DNA of 64,000 bases from Actinomadura citrea (GCF_013409045.1 NZ_JACCBT010000001.1:3534001-3598000); one strand, 5' to 3'. Shown: positions 22,405-31,188, numbered from the stretch's first letter. The notes: a model not told the origin generated them from the sequence alone. A program made the numbers and translations.

Positions 22405-23952
22405 TCAGAGGTCCTCGGAGAACCCGGGCAGCCCCAGCTTCCCCGGGTTCATGATCCCCTCCGGGTCGAGGGCTTGCTTGACCGCCGCGAGGGTGCCGAA
22501 GCCGCTGCCCAGGGAGGGCCTCACGTAGGGCGAGCGGAGCAGTCCCACGCCGTGGTGGTGGCTGATCGCGGCGCCGTGCCGGATGAGGACGTCGTTGGCG
22601 GCGTCCCAGGCGGCCCGGTACCACTCCCGTCGGCGGGAGCGTTCCACGTCGCCGCGCAGGGAGAAGTACAGGCAGGCCCCGTCGGTGTAGGCGTGGGACT
22701 GGTGCGCGGAGGCGCGCAGCGTCCCCGGCACGGCTTCGACGGCCGCGACCACCTCGTCGTAGAGGGCCGTGAGCGACGACCACGGCGCCGCGATCTCGCA
22801 GGTGTCGGCGACGAAACCGGGTCCCTTGGCGTACCCGTCGCCCGACTTGCCCACGATCATCCGCTCGTCGAGCCAGCGCGCCAGGACCGCGCCGCCGTCC
22901 AGCGTGACCGGCGCGCGGGCCGCGCAGACCTCCTCGGCCACGGCCAGCGTCGCGTCCACCAGCACCGGGTCGCCCTCATCGGCGATCAGCAGCAGGTTGG
23001 TGTCCGGCTCACCGAAGTGGGTGCCGCTCTCGTGCGCGTCGTACAGGCGCAGCACCGCCGGGGTCGCGCCGCGCTGGAGGATCTCGCGGCAGGCGTCCAG
23101 CCCGTCGGCGAACGTGGCGAACCCGTACGCCAGGCCCGACCCGTAGGCGGGCAGGCGGTGGGTCCGCAGCCGCAGCCGGGTGATCACGCCCAGCGTGCCC
23201 TCGGAGCCGAGGAACAGCTGCCGCAGGTCGGGGCCCACGGCCGCGCGGGGGTAGGTCCCGTAGCTCGCGGACGATCCGTCGGGCAGGACCACGTCCAGGC
23301 CCACGACCATGTCCTCGATCTTGCCGTACCGGGTGGAGAGCTGGCCCGCCCCGCGGCAGGCCGCCCAGCCGCCGACCGTGGAGATCGCGAACGCCGACGG
23401 CCAGTGCCCCGCGGTGGCGCCGTGGACCTCCTGGAGCTCCTTCTCGAACAGGTCGCCGAACATCCCCGCCTGCACCTCGACGATCATCGATTCGGCGTCG
23501 AAGGACAGGATCCGGTTCAGCCGGCAGACGTCCAGCACGACCCCGCCGAACACCGGCAGCGCCGCGCCGAGCACGTTGCTGCGTCCCGCCGACACCGTCA
23601 GCGGGACGCGGTGCGCGGCGCAGATCCGGACCACGGCGGCCACCTGCTCCTCGTCGGCCGCCTCGACGATCACCGCGTCGGGGGTGGCGGGGCGGCCGTC
23701 GGTCTCGCCGATGGACGTGCCCGCCCACCAGTCGCGGGTCCGCCGGACCACCTCGTCCCGGCCGGTGTGCACCGCGGCCGCGGCCGCGCGCAGCTCGGTG
23801 ACGACCGCTTCGGGGACCCGGGCCACGCCCTCCTGCAGGCTCGCCTCGCCGTCGCCGGGCGGGCAGTCGGCCGCCCAGCGCGGCGGCGTGGGCGCCCCGA
23901 CGACGTAGTCCCCGCGGTTGAAGGGGTGGGTGATGGTCTGCCTGCTGATCAA
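22405..23952 (-). CDS. FAD-binding oxidase, alkyl-DHAP synthase-like
   Basis: 515 residues. A PCMH-type FAD domain (V-P-L-T-V-S-A-G-R-S-N-V-L-G-A, then S-T-V-G-G-W-A-A-C-R-G-A-G-Q, and L-F-L-G-S-E-G-T-L-G-V-I-T) is followed by the cap domain. The terminal active-site motif is I-S-H-H-H-G-V-G, as in alkyldihydroxyacetonephosphate synthase. True AGPS makes ether lipids from acyl-DHAP; in a polyol operon this protein may instead oxidise or condense a triose phosphate-like substrate. The TTG start at 23952 overlaps the GlpD stop (TTGA) and has GGAGG 7 bases upstream. Confidence 0.87.
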   Translation of the reverse strand: MISRQTITHPFNRGDYVVGAPTPPRWAADCPPGDGEASLQEGVARVPEAVVTELRAAAAAVHTGRDEVVRRTRDWWAGTSIGETDGRPATPDAVIVEAADEEQVAAVVRICAAHRVPLTVSAGRSNVLGAALPVFGGVVLDVCRLNRILSFDAESMIVEVQAGMFGDLFEKELQEVHGATAGHWPSAFAISTVGGWAACRGAGQLSTRYGKIEDMVVGLDVVLPDGSSASYGTYPRAAVGPDLRQLFLGSEGTLGVITRLRLRTHRLPAYGSGLAYGFATFADGLDACREILQRGATPAVLRLYDAHESGTHFGEPDTNLLLIADEGDPVLVDATLAVAEEVCAARAPVTLDGGAVLARWLDERMIVGKSGDGYAKGPGFVADTCEIAAPWSSLTALYDEVVAAVEAVPGTLRASAHQSHAYTDGACLYFSLRGDVERSRRREWYRAAWDAANDVLIRHGAAISHHHGVGLLRSPYVRPSLGSGFGTLAAVKQALDPEGIMNPGKLGLPGFSEDL

Positions 23953-25622
23953 CTGAGTTCCTCCATCAGTACGGTCCGCTCCCGCTCGACGCCGGAGACG
24001 TAGTCCTCGATCTGCCGCCCGGCCTCCTCATCGGACAGCCCCAGCTCCCGCTGCAGCAGCCGCGCGACCTCCGGGGCGGCCTTGACCGACAGGTCACGGG
24101 CGAAGAGCCGCATCCGGGTGCGGCGCGACAGCACGTCGTCGACGGTCCGCGCCAGTTCGCACCGGGCCGCGTACACCACCTCGGCCCGCAGATGGCCGCC
24201 GCCCTCGACCACCGGCTCGGCGAGGGAGGCGTCCTCGGCGATGAGATCGGCGACGAAGCGGGCCTCGGTGCCGTACCGCTCGCCCAGGTGCGCGCCCAGC
24301 CCGCCGGTCGCCGAGGTGGCCTCCGCGTCGTAGCCCGCCCCGCCGAGCAGCGGGAGGTGGACGGTGCGGCAGCGCGCCTTGCGGCCGAGCTCCTTCAGTG
24401 CCTCGTCCACGACGAGCTCGCCCATGTGGCGGCTGGTGGTGAGCTTGCCGCCGGTGACGGTGACCAGCCCGTGGGCGTCGGTGGCGATCCGGTGGTCGCG
24501 GCTCATGTCGAGGGTGGCGCCCTCCTTGCCGCCGACCAGCGGGCGCAGCCCGGCGATCGACCCGACGACGTCGTCCGCACGCAGTCCGGCGTCGAACGCC
24601 GTGTTGGCGCCGTCGAGGAGGTACTCCATCTCCTCCCGCGTGCACAGCACCTCGTCCAGCGGCCCGTCGTAGTCGGTGTCGGTGGTGCCGATCACGACCA
24701 CGTCGCCCCACCGGGTGCACGTGGCGCGGCGGGCCCGGCCGGGGACGGGCACCGTCACGGTCCCGTCGATCGGCAGCCGGGTCCACGGCACCACGATGTG
24801 CACGCCCTTGGCGGGACGGACGCGCGGCCGGTGGCCAGGATCCGACAGCGCGTCGAGCGTGTCGGACCAGACCCCCGTCGCGTTGACGACCACCCCGGCG
24901 CGCACGTCGACCTCGCGGCCGTCGACACCGACGGTGGCGCCGCGCACGCGCCCGCCCTCGCGGATCAGGCCGCGGCAGGCGGCGCCGTTGAGGACGGTCG
25001 CGCCGAAGTGCGCGGCGGTCCGCGCGATGGTCAGGGTGAGGCGGGCGTCGTCGGTGCGGCTGTCGTAGTAGAGCAGGCCGCCCCTGAGGCGGTCGGCGCG
25101 CAGGCGGGGGGCGCGGACGAGGACCTCCGGCACCGTGAGCCGCCGGTGGAGCCGCCCGATGCGCCAGCCGCCCGCCAGGTCGTAGGTCCACAGCAGACCC
25201 TCGAACGCCTTGGCGATGCGCGGGTCGAACACGCCGTCCTGGGTGAGCACGGGGAACACGAAAGGGAGCCGCTGCACCAGATGGGGGGCGTTGCGGCGCA
25301 GCCGCTGCCGCTCCAGCAGCGAGCGCCGCACCAGCGGCAGGTTGCCCTGCTCGATGTAGCGCAGGCCGCCGTGCACCATCTTCGAGGACTTGGAGGACGT
25401 GCCCGAGGCGAAGTCGTCCCGTTCCACGAGCGCGACCCGGAGCCCCCGGCTGACGGCGTCCAGGGCGGTGTAGCAGCCGGTGACGCCGCCGCCGACGACG
25501 AGCACGTCGAACCGCTGGGCGGCGAGCCGTTCGATCTGCGCGCCGCGGTCCAGCGCCAGCGGGGTGCGGCGGATCGCGTTCCTCGTCTCTGACCTCGCCT
25601 TGCGTTCGGTAAGCCGGATCAC
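23949..25622 (-). CDS. glpD: Glycerol-3-phosphate dehydrogenase/oxidase
   Basis: 557 residues. The FAD loop V-V-G-G-G-V-T-G-C-Y-T-A-L-D-A is followed by V-E-R-D-D-F-A-S-G-T-S-S-K-S-S-K-M-V-H-G-G-L-R-Y-I-E, the GlpD signature, and a C-terminal helical cap. It oxidises glycerol-3-phosphate to DHAP at the membrane with quinone. GTG 25622 overlaps the stop of the kinase gene (GTGA). The next gene starts within its stop codon. Confidence 0.93.
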   Translation of the reverse strand: MIRLTERKARSETRNAIRRTPLALDRGAQIERLAAQRFDVLVVGGGVTGCYTALDAVSRGLRVALVERDDFASGTSSKSSKMVHGGLRYIEQGNLPLVRRSLLERQRLRRNAPHLVQRLPFVFPVLTQDGVFDPRIAKAFEGLLWTYDLAGGWRIGRLHRRLTVPEVLVRAPRLRADRLRGGLLYYDSRTDDARLTLTIARTAAHFGATVLNGAACRGLIREGGRVRGATVGVDGREVDVRAGVVVNATGVWSDTLDALSDPGHRPRVRPAKGVHIVVPWTRLPIDGTVTVPVPGRARRATCTRWGDVVVIGTTDTDYDGPLDEVLCTREEMEYLLDGANTAFDAGLRADDVVGSIAGLRPLVGGKEGATLDMSRDHRIATDAHGLVTVTGGKLTTSRHMGELVVDEALKELGRKARCRTVHLPLLGGAGYDAEATSATGGLGAHLGERYGTEARFVADLIAEDASLAEPVVEGGGHLRAEVVYAARCELARTVDDVLSRRTRMRLFARDLSVKAAPEVARLLQRELGLSDEEAGRQIEDYVSGVERERTVLMEELS

Positions 25623-27148
25623 GACGTCGATTCCTTCGTTGAGTGGGTGGGGACATGGCGGGCCAGCAGGTCGCGCCACGCGGCGCGGGCCTCCCGGCGG
25701 TCGCCGTCGGCGAGCGCGGGCTCGAACACCGGGTCGGTGCCGAGCCCGGCGACGGCCGAGGCGAGGTCGGGCCACAGTCCCGCGCGCACGCCGCCGAGGT
25801 AGGCGGTGCCGCGCAGGCTGGCGGTCTCATGGGCGAGGGCCCGGCGCACCGGGCGCCCGATCAGGTCGGCCTGGGCGGACATCAGGACGTCGCTGCCGGC
25901 CAGGCCGCCGCCGCAGACGAGGTCGGTCACGGGCCGCCCCATGGCCTTTTCCACGCCTTCCAGCAGGTCGCACACCGAGTGCGCGAAACCGTCGAGGACG
26001 CCCCGGGCGAGCTCGGCCCGGGTGGTGGACAGGCTCAACCCGGCGAGGAGCCCGGTGGCCTCCGGCGCCCAGACCGGCGTGCGCAGCCCCGCCAGCGCGG
26101 GCACGAACCGCACGCGGGACGGTCCCGAGTGCTCGCCGGCCAGTTCGGTCAGCCGCCGGGGCGACTCGAACATCCCGATCTCCTCGCAGAGCCAGCGCAC
26201 CGCCGAGCCGGTCGTCGCGGCGAACCCCTCCAGGCTGAACAGCGGCACGCCGCGCGAGCGCCAGGCGACCAGGGTCAGCACGCCGGGCACCCGGTCGCGG
26301 TGGCCGGGCGGGCGGCCGCCCGCGACCGCGTCCAGGAACGTGCCCGTCCCGTGCACGCACATCGCCTGGCCGGGCCGGTGCGCGCCGAGCGCGACCATCG
26401 CCGCGTGCTGGTCGCCCATGACCGACAGGATCGGCAGCCGCACCCCCAGGACGGACGGGTCGGTGAAGCCGAAGTCCCCGTCCTCGTCCACGACGGACGG
26501 CAGGATGTCGGGCGGGCAGCCGAGAAAGTCCGCCCAGGGCCCGTACCAGTCGCCGGTCCGCAGGTCGTAGGCGCCGGCGGCGACGGCGTTCGTCGCGGAC
26601 ATGACGTGCCGGGCGCCGCGGGTGAGCTTCCACACCAGCCAGGTGTCGATCGATCCGAACACAAGCCGGCCCCGCTCGTGCGCCCGCCGCGCCTCCTCGT
26701 TCCGGGCGACCTCCTCGGCGGCCCACAGCAGCGGGGCCCGGGACCCGACCGGCCGCCCGGTGCGCTCGGCGAGACGCTCGTCCCAGTCCGGCTCCCACTC
26801 CCGCAGCCGCTCGGCGTAGCGGCGGTCCTGCCACACCACGGCGGGGCTGAGCGGCTCACCGGTCACCGCGTCCCACAGCAGCACGGTCGCGCGCTGCGTG
26901 GAGATCGACACCCCCGCGATCTCCACGCGGTCCGCGGCCGCCCGCTCCAGGGCCGTCCGGCAGACCCGGACGGTGTTCTCCCAGATCTCCGCCCCGTCCT
27001 GCTCCACGCGCAGGTGGTCGGGCGAGCGCACCGAGATCGGCAGGTACGCGGCCGCCGCCGCGCCGCCGTCGTCGAGAACGACGGCGGCGCGGGTCCCGGT
27101 GGTGCCCTCGTCGATGCTCAGCACGCCGCGCCGGCGTTCTCTGATCAT
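25619..27148 (-). CDS. glpK: FGGY-family kinase, glycerol kinase-like
   Basis: 509 residues. FGGY kinase marks in order are S-I-D-E-G-T-T-G-T-R (phosphate 1), I-S-T-Q-R-A-T-V-L-L-W-D, V-V-W-Q-D-R-R, F-G-S-I-D-T-W-L-V-W-K-L-T, G-D-Q-H-A-A-M, H-G-T-G-T-F-L-D and G-G-G-L-A-G-S-D (adenosine). These are closest to glycerol kinases, though the usual D-Q-G-T-T-S-S is D-E-G-T-T-G-T, so another polyol is possible. It is followed by GlpD with a 4-bp overlap. ATG 27148 has GAGGAG upstream. Confidence 0.88.
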   Translation of the reverse strand: MIRERRRGVLSIDEGTTGTRAAVVLDDGGAAAAAYLPISVRSPDHLRVEQDGAEIWENTVRVCRTALERAAADRVEIAGVSISTQRATVLLWDAVTGEPLSPAVVWQDRRYAERLREWEPDWDERLAERTGRPVGSRAPLLWAAEEVARNEEARRAHERGRLVFGSIDTWLVWKLTRGARHVMSATNAVAAGAYDLRTGDWYGPWADFLGCPPDILPSVVDEDGDFGFTDPSVLGVRLPILSVMGDQHAAMVALGAHRPGQAMCVHGTGTFLDAVAGGRPPGHRDRVPGVLTLVAWRSRGVPLFSLEGFAATTGSAVRWLCEEIGMFESPRRLTELAGEHSGPSRVRFVPALAGLRTPVWAPEATGLLAGLSLSTTRAELARGVLDGFAHSVCDLLEGVEKAMGRPVTDLVCGGGLAGSDVLMSAQADLIGRPVRRALAHETASLRGTAYLGGVRAGLWPDLASAVAGLGTDPVFEPALADGDRREARAAWRDLLARHVPTHSTKESTS

Positions 27149-27193
27149 CTGCGAAACACTCCTCTCGTCAGCGCGTTCGGACCGGCCCCGCGC

Positions 27194-28630
27194 TCAGACC
27201 GGCACCGTTTCGCGCCGCTCCAGCCGGACGGGCTCCTCTTCCAGGTTCACCGCGACGCGCGTCGGGTCCCACTTGACGATCACGCAGGTGGCGAGGCCGA
27301 CCAGCGGCACCGCCGACAGGACCATCAGGCTGGCGCCGACCCCGAACGCGGCCTGGAGCTGCGGGAACACGTACAGGCCCGCGACCGACCCGAAGCTGCC
27401 GAGCATCCCGGTCACGCCGGTGCCGAGGGTGCGGATGTCGCTGCGGTACGACAGCGCGGCGATCGACTTGCCGTTGGGGCCGGGGCCGGCGGAGTGGAAG
27501 AAGATGAACAGCACCGGCAGCGCGGCGGCCAGCGCGATCGGGAGCTGCTTGAAGGTCGCGCCCATGACCAGCAGCGCGACGAACACTACGGCGTACCCGG
27601 CCGCCGAGCTCACCCGCAGGCCGAGCCGGCGGCCGAAGTAGGCCGACAGGCACCCGCCGGCGATGCCGACCGCGTTGAACGCCATCGAGCCCGCGGTCGC
27701 CTTCTCGAACTCCTTGCCGAACAGCTCCAGGCTGATCACCGGCAGGTACCAGCCGACGGCGAAGTACTGCATGGACTGGGTCAGGGAGATCACCGTCGAC
27801 AGCACGGTCCGGGGCAGGTAAGCGCCGCGGAACAGCACCCCCGCGTCCCGGACGCCGACCTGGTGGCGCGCCTCCCGGGCCTGCGGGGTGTCCAGCGGGC
27901 CCTCCTTCGCCTTCACTCCGTACAGGCGGCGCAGGTTCGCGGCGCTCTCCCGCAGCCGGCCCTTGGACGCCAGCCAGGTCGGGCTCTCCACCAGGAAGGC
28001 CATCTGGAGGACGAACAGCGCCGCGGCGAAGACGACCGCCGAGCCCACCGACCACCGCCAGATGTCGGAGCCGACGTCGAGCTTGTAGAACAGCAGCGTG
28101 AGCGCGAGGTTGGTGGTCGTCGCCAGGTACCAGACGCCCTGCCAGAAGTTGAGCCTGCCCTTGAGCGAGGACGGGGTGTACTCGGCGAGCAGCGCCATCG
28201 CCACGGCGAAGTCGATGCCGTAGGCGACGCCCACCAGGGCCCGTCCGGCGAAGACGGTCTGGAAGTCCGAGCCGACCGCGGTCAGGACCGCGCCGATCCC
28301 GAAGATGACCTTCGTCATCAGCAGGGGCCTGATCCGTCCGATCCGGGCGGCGAGCCAGCCGCCGAAGGGATTGGAGACGATCGCGATGGCCGGGGCCATC
28401 GCGGTGAGCACGCTGACCTGCGTGGGCGACAGATCCAGCTGCTCGACCATGGGGGACAGCCCCGCGCCCAGCGCCGCGTTGGAGTAGGCGTCCAGGAACA
28501 GGCCCGACAGGGCCAGGAACCAGATCCAGTTCGCGCGGCCGCGCAGACTCGTGAGGGTGTCGATGAGGCCGGCCGCGTCCGCCGCGCTGCGGATGACCGC
28601 CGTTCTCGTGCTCGCAGGGCCGTCGTTCAT
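27194..28630 (-). CDS. MFS transporter of the polyol/glycerol operon
   Basis: 478 residues, about 12 membrane helices. It has the MFS loop G-G-W-L-A-A-R-I-G-R-I-R-P between helices 2 and 3 and sugar-porter-like V-E-S-P-T-W-L-A-S-K-G-R at the end of the first half. It is the promoter-proximal gene, so it probably imports the substrate that the FGGY kinase phosphorylates (glycerol, another polyol or a phosphorylated derivative). GAAAGG precedes the ATG at 28630. The leader before it contains the GlpP-candidate hairpin. Confidence 0.88.
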   Translation of the reverse strand: MNDGPASTRTAVIRSAADAAGLIDTLTSLRGRANWIWFLALSGLFLDAYSNAALGAGLSPMVEQLDLSPTQVSVLTAMAPAIAIVSNPFGGWLAARIGRIRPLLMTKVIFGIGAVLTAVGSDFQTVFAGRALVGVAYGIDFAVAMALLAEYTPSSLKGRLNFWQGVWYLATTTNLALTLLFYKLDVGSDIWRWSVGSAVVFAAALFVLQMAFLVESPTWLASKGRLRESAANLRRLYGVKAKEGPLDTPQAREARHQVGVRDAGVLFRGAYLPRTVLSTVISLTQSMQYFAVGWYLPVISLELFGKEFEKATAGSMAFNAVGIAGGCLSAYFGRRLGLRVSSAAGYAVVFVALLVMGATFKQLPIALAAALPVLFIFFHSAGPGPNGKSIAALSYRSDIRTLGTGVTGMLGSFGSVAGLYVFPQLQAAFGVGASLMVLSAVPLVGLATCVIVKWDPTRVAVNLEEEPVRLERRETVPV

Positions 28631-28682
28631 GCCCGCCGCCTTTCGGGGTTGAAACCCTTGCCAGCGGTCCGGGAATGACTGA

Positions 28683-28727
28683 AGGCACAGACGAAGACCA
28701 CTGACAGGGGTGTCTTCGTCTGTGCCT
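28683..28727 (-). promoter_or_regulatory. Leader hairpin, candidate GlpP-controlled attenuator
   Basis: On the minus strand AGGCACAGACGAAGAC and its exact complement are separated by 13 bases, giving a 16-bp perfect stem. It begins only some 14 bases after the -10 element of the operon promoter and ends 52 bp before the first gene. GlpP antiterminators act on such leader stems. A U-tract is lacking, as in many actinobacterial terminators. Confidence 0.6.
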
Positions 28728-28740
28728 GTCGGTTGACGGG

Positions 28741-28778
28741 AGGTTAGGCGGGGCCGATCCGGTGTGTCAAGCGACACA
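28741..28778 (-). promoter_or_regulatory. Promoter and operator of the glycerol-type operon
   Basis: On the minus strand TTGACA (28770-28765) and TAACCT (28746-28741) stand 18 bases apart, a good sigma-70-type promoter. The -35 is inside the palindrome TGTGTC-AAGC-GACACA (28763-28778), a likely repressor site. Confidence 0.6.
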
Positions 28779-28907
28779 TCTTCCGCCCGGCCCGGCCGCG
28801 AAGCCGCAGGCCACGGCTCGCTTCAGCGGTGTCGGCTCTCCGAGCGATGAGTTCTCGCCGGGCCGCGGGTCCTCATTGCGGACCGGCCGGTGACCGAAGG
28901 AGAAGCC

Positions 28908-29534
28908 GTGAAGAACGATGTGTGGCCGATGGTGCATGCGGAGCGTGCGGCGCTGATCGACGACCTCTCGCACCTCGATGCCGATCAGTGGGAGGAACCG
29001 TCCCTGTGCGACGGGTGGACGGTGCACGACGTGGTGGCCCACCTGGTCGACACGGCCCGCACGACCCGCTTCGGTTTCGTCGTCCGCCTCGCTCGGGCCC
29101 GGTTCGACTTCGACCGTCAGAACACCCAAGGCGTGGAGCGCGAACGCGGTGCCTCACCCCAGGAGACTCTGGAACGGCTCCGCCAGGTGGCGACGCTCAG
29201 GGCGACCCCTCCGGCGCCGCTCGACAGCCGGCTCGTCGAAGAGGTCGTCCACGGCGAGGACATCCGCAGGCCCTTGGGCATCGTCCACGCCTACCCGCGG
29301 CAGGCGGTCGTCAGGGGGCTCCGCCTGCAGGCCCGCACGCCGGCGTCCTTCGGCGGAGCCAAGGAGTTGACGGCCCGTTTCCGCCTGACGGCGACGGACG
29401 CCGACCTCGCGATCGGTGACGGCCCGGAAGTGAGCGGAACCGCCCTCTCGCTGCTCCTGGCGATCTCCGGCCGCAACGTGGCGCTGAACGATCTCTCCGG
29501 ACCGGGCGTCTCCACCCTGGCGACGTCCGCCTGA
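28908..29534 (+). CDS. Maleylpyruvate isomerase/DinB-like mycothiol-dependent protein
   Basis: 208 residues. It has the DinB-like four-helix start typical of the TIGR03083 family: E-R-A-A-L-I-D-D-L-S-H-L-D-A-D-Q-W-E-E-P-S-L-C-D-G-W-T-V-H-D-V-V-A-H-L-V-D. The His of V-H-D-V-V-A-H and later V-H-G-E-D-I-R-R-P-L would form the metal and thiol site. Relatives use mycothiol, which fits an actinomycete. GTG 28908 has AAGGAG upstream; a longer in-frame ATG at 28890 is less well placed. Confidence 0.85.
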   Translation: MKNDVWPMVHAERAALIDDLSHLDADQWEEPSLCDGWTVHDVVAHLVDTARTTRFGFVVRLARARFDFDRQNTQGVERERGASPQETLERLRQVATLRATPPAPLDSRLVEEVVHGEDIRRPLGIVHAYPRQAVVRGLRLQARTPASFGGAKELTARFRLTATDADLAIGDGPEVSGTALSLLLAISGRNVALNDLSGPGVSTLATSA

Positions 29535-29572
29535 CCGTCGGCGACCCAGGCGGGTTGCGTTGCGCGTCCCGG

Positions 29573-30043
29573 CTAGCGGAGAGCGTCGATGAAGCGTCGC
29601 GCCTCCTCCCGCTCCATGCCGGTCTCGGCGCAGACGAGCGCCAAGGCCGACTCGTAGTCGCCGGCGGTCTTGAAGGCCCGTACCCGCTCCGAGAGCATGG
29701 GCCGGTCCGTGGGCGGCTCTGCGGGGATCCATCCCGCACGGACGGCGTCGACATAGTCTTTGGCGGCCCTCAGCCCGAGGGAGGTCTCCTGCCGGACGAA
29801 CTTCGCCGCGTCCTTCCACCTGCCCTGAGCGATCATCGCGCGGGCCTTGGCCTGGACGTCGCCCGGCACTGTCCGGGCGTACGCCTCCCCCTTGAGACCG
29901 TCCACGTAGTCCTTGGCCTCCTTGAGGCCCAGCCCGGTGGCCTGCCGGATCAGCCTGACGGCGGGAATCACGTCGCCCTCGGCGACGAGGGCGACGGCCT
30001 GCGCCCTCGCCTCGGGCATGACATACGGGACGGACGGCTTCAC
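29573..30043 (-). CDS. Protein of three L7/L12 C-terminal-like repeats
   Basis: 156 residues built of three ~45-residue repeats: A-V-R-L-I-R-Q-A-T-G-L-G-L-K-E-A-K-D-Y-V-D (residues ~27-47), A-A-K-F-V-R-Q-E-T-S-L-G-L-R-A-A-K-D-Y-V-D (~76-96) and A-L-A-L-V-C-A-E-T-G-M-E-R-E-E-A-R-R-F-I-D (~133-153). The G-L-G-L-K-E-A-K motif is that of ribosomal protein L7/L12's C-terminal domain, the part that recruits translation factors. There is no L12 stalk helix. GGAGGAG precedes GTG 30043. Function unknown; it might contact translation GTPases. Confidence 0.75.
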   Translation of the reverse strand: MKPSVPYVMPEARAQAVALVAEGDVIPAVRLIRQATGLGLKEAKDYVDGLKGEAYARTVPGDVQAKARAMIAQGRWKDAAKFVRQETSLGLRAAKDYVDAVRAGWIPAEPPTDRPMLSERVRAFKTAGDYESALALVCAETGMEREEARRFIDALR

Positions 30044-31059
30044 TCGATCACTCCTCCACACGGCGGTCGCCCGATTCTCGTACAGCGGCCCACGCCGGTG
30101 AAAGCGCTCGGCGAACCGGGGACCGGCGTCGCCGCCCACCGTCTGCGTCCGGCGACGCTCGTCGCGGCCTCGCGGTCCGCCGGACAGTTGTCCTTGCTGC
30201 CGGGAATGTAGTCGTAGAGCCGGGCGGAATGGGGGCCTCGGCTTTAAGGTCCACCTGGTCTTCGGTCATTTCCGGGCCCTCGGCGGTCATGGCTGCCGCC
30301 CAAGATCACTCTGGATCTCACACCGGCGCCCGTCGCTCGGGTCACCCTTATCGGTGTGCCGTCGCCGCGTGACGGTCAGGCGGGCGCCCTTGCTCGTTCG
30401 GTCCGCGACTCGCAGCGGAGAGCCGGTCGTCCATCCCTATTCGAGCGGCTGGTTTCGTGCCGACCCAAGTATTTCGTCACTGCGCGGAGCTTTCTTGGGC
30501 AGTGACGTGGAGACCATTTCCTCAAAAGTCCTGCGCCTGTGACTTTCTGTGCCTTCGAATGCCGTTGGGTTACGGGGAGATGCTTGAGTCGGCTCATGCA
30601 TCCACCCGTGTCCAGCATGCCATCGCGAGACCTCCTCGCCAGGTCAGAGGCGATGATCCACGTAGTCGCGATCGGCGACACCGTCAGCCGTATATCCGGC
30701 GAAACTGTAGTCGTCTGGCAAGGTGCCCGGCTGGGACATGTAGGGCAAACGGCCGAAAATGAACACCCTTCGGGGGTGGGGGCGTGATGGCGCGCTCGAT
30801 CCGGATTTCAGAAGAACTGCCCTCCGAGGATCTCGCAACAATCTACCTATGCCTTGTCATTGATCGTTGGCTATTGGCTATAAAGAAGAGAGTCCGCGCG
30901 GTTCCCTGAAAGGAGCGAGCCCGGATCGAGCGCACGTGCCTCCCCCGGCGGGAAGGCCCCGACACGGCGCTCACCATCGATCTCCAAAGGCGTACCGGTC
31001 ACGCTCGGCAGCCGAACAAGGCGAGGGGCCGGCGCCGACCAGGAAGGACAAAACCCCCT
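30044..31059. other. 1-kb stretch without a supported gene
   Basis: The short frames here have no recognisable domain and no good ribosome sites. Base composition is more mixed than in the flanking genes, with runs such as GACTTTCTGTGCCTTCG. The right end holds a possible promoter for the polyketide operon. No regulator gene for the cluster was seen. Confidence 0.5.
30854..30884 (+). promoter_or_regulatory. Candidate promoter of the polyketide operon
   Basis: TTGTCA at 30854-30859 and GCTATA (17-base spacer) or TATAAA (19-base spacer) lie in an AT-rich patch 175-205 bp upstream of the first small reading frame of the cluster. Confidence 0.4.
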
Positions 31060-31188
31060 ATGACCCGCACCCCCAGGTCCCAGGAAACGCACGCCGTCGA
31101 GCAGAGCGATCAGACGCGGGCCGAATCGGTCGCGCTGCCCGTCCCGGACGGCCCGATGCTGAGCGGAAGGCGGGGCCAGGGAACGTGA
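31060..31188 (+). CDS. Small ORF coupled to the PKS cupin gene
   Basis: 42 codons from ATG 31060 with AGGAAGGA upstream at 31041. The stop TGA at 31186-31188 overlaps the GTG start of the cupin (GTGA), the same coupling used throughout this operon. The peptide is hydrophilic (starts M-T-R-T-P-R-S-Q-E-T) and matches nothing I recognise. It may be a real small protein or serve as a translational leader. Confidence 0.45.
   Translation: MTRTPRSQETHAVEQSDQTRAESVALPVPDGPMLSGRRGQGT

Noticed and set aside
25643..28678. 1011-codon forward frame across the glycerol operon
   Set aside because: It is antisense to glpK and the MFS gene, of low complexity (His, Arg, Gly, Gln), without a ribosome site or domain.
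30354..30841. Several 60-100-codon frames in the 1-kb gap
   Set aside because: No recognisable domain, no good ribosome sites, and they overlap on both strands.
30867..31184. Long N-terminal extension of the cupin protein
   Set aside because: The extra ~106 residues are Arg/Pro-rich without cupin-family counterpart. The GTG at 31185 fits the family start and overlaps the upstream small ORF.
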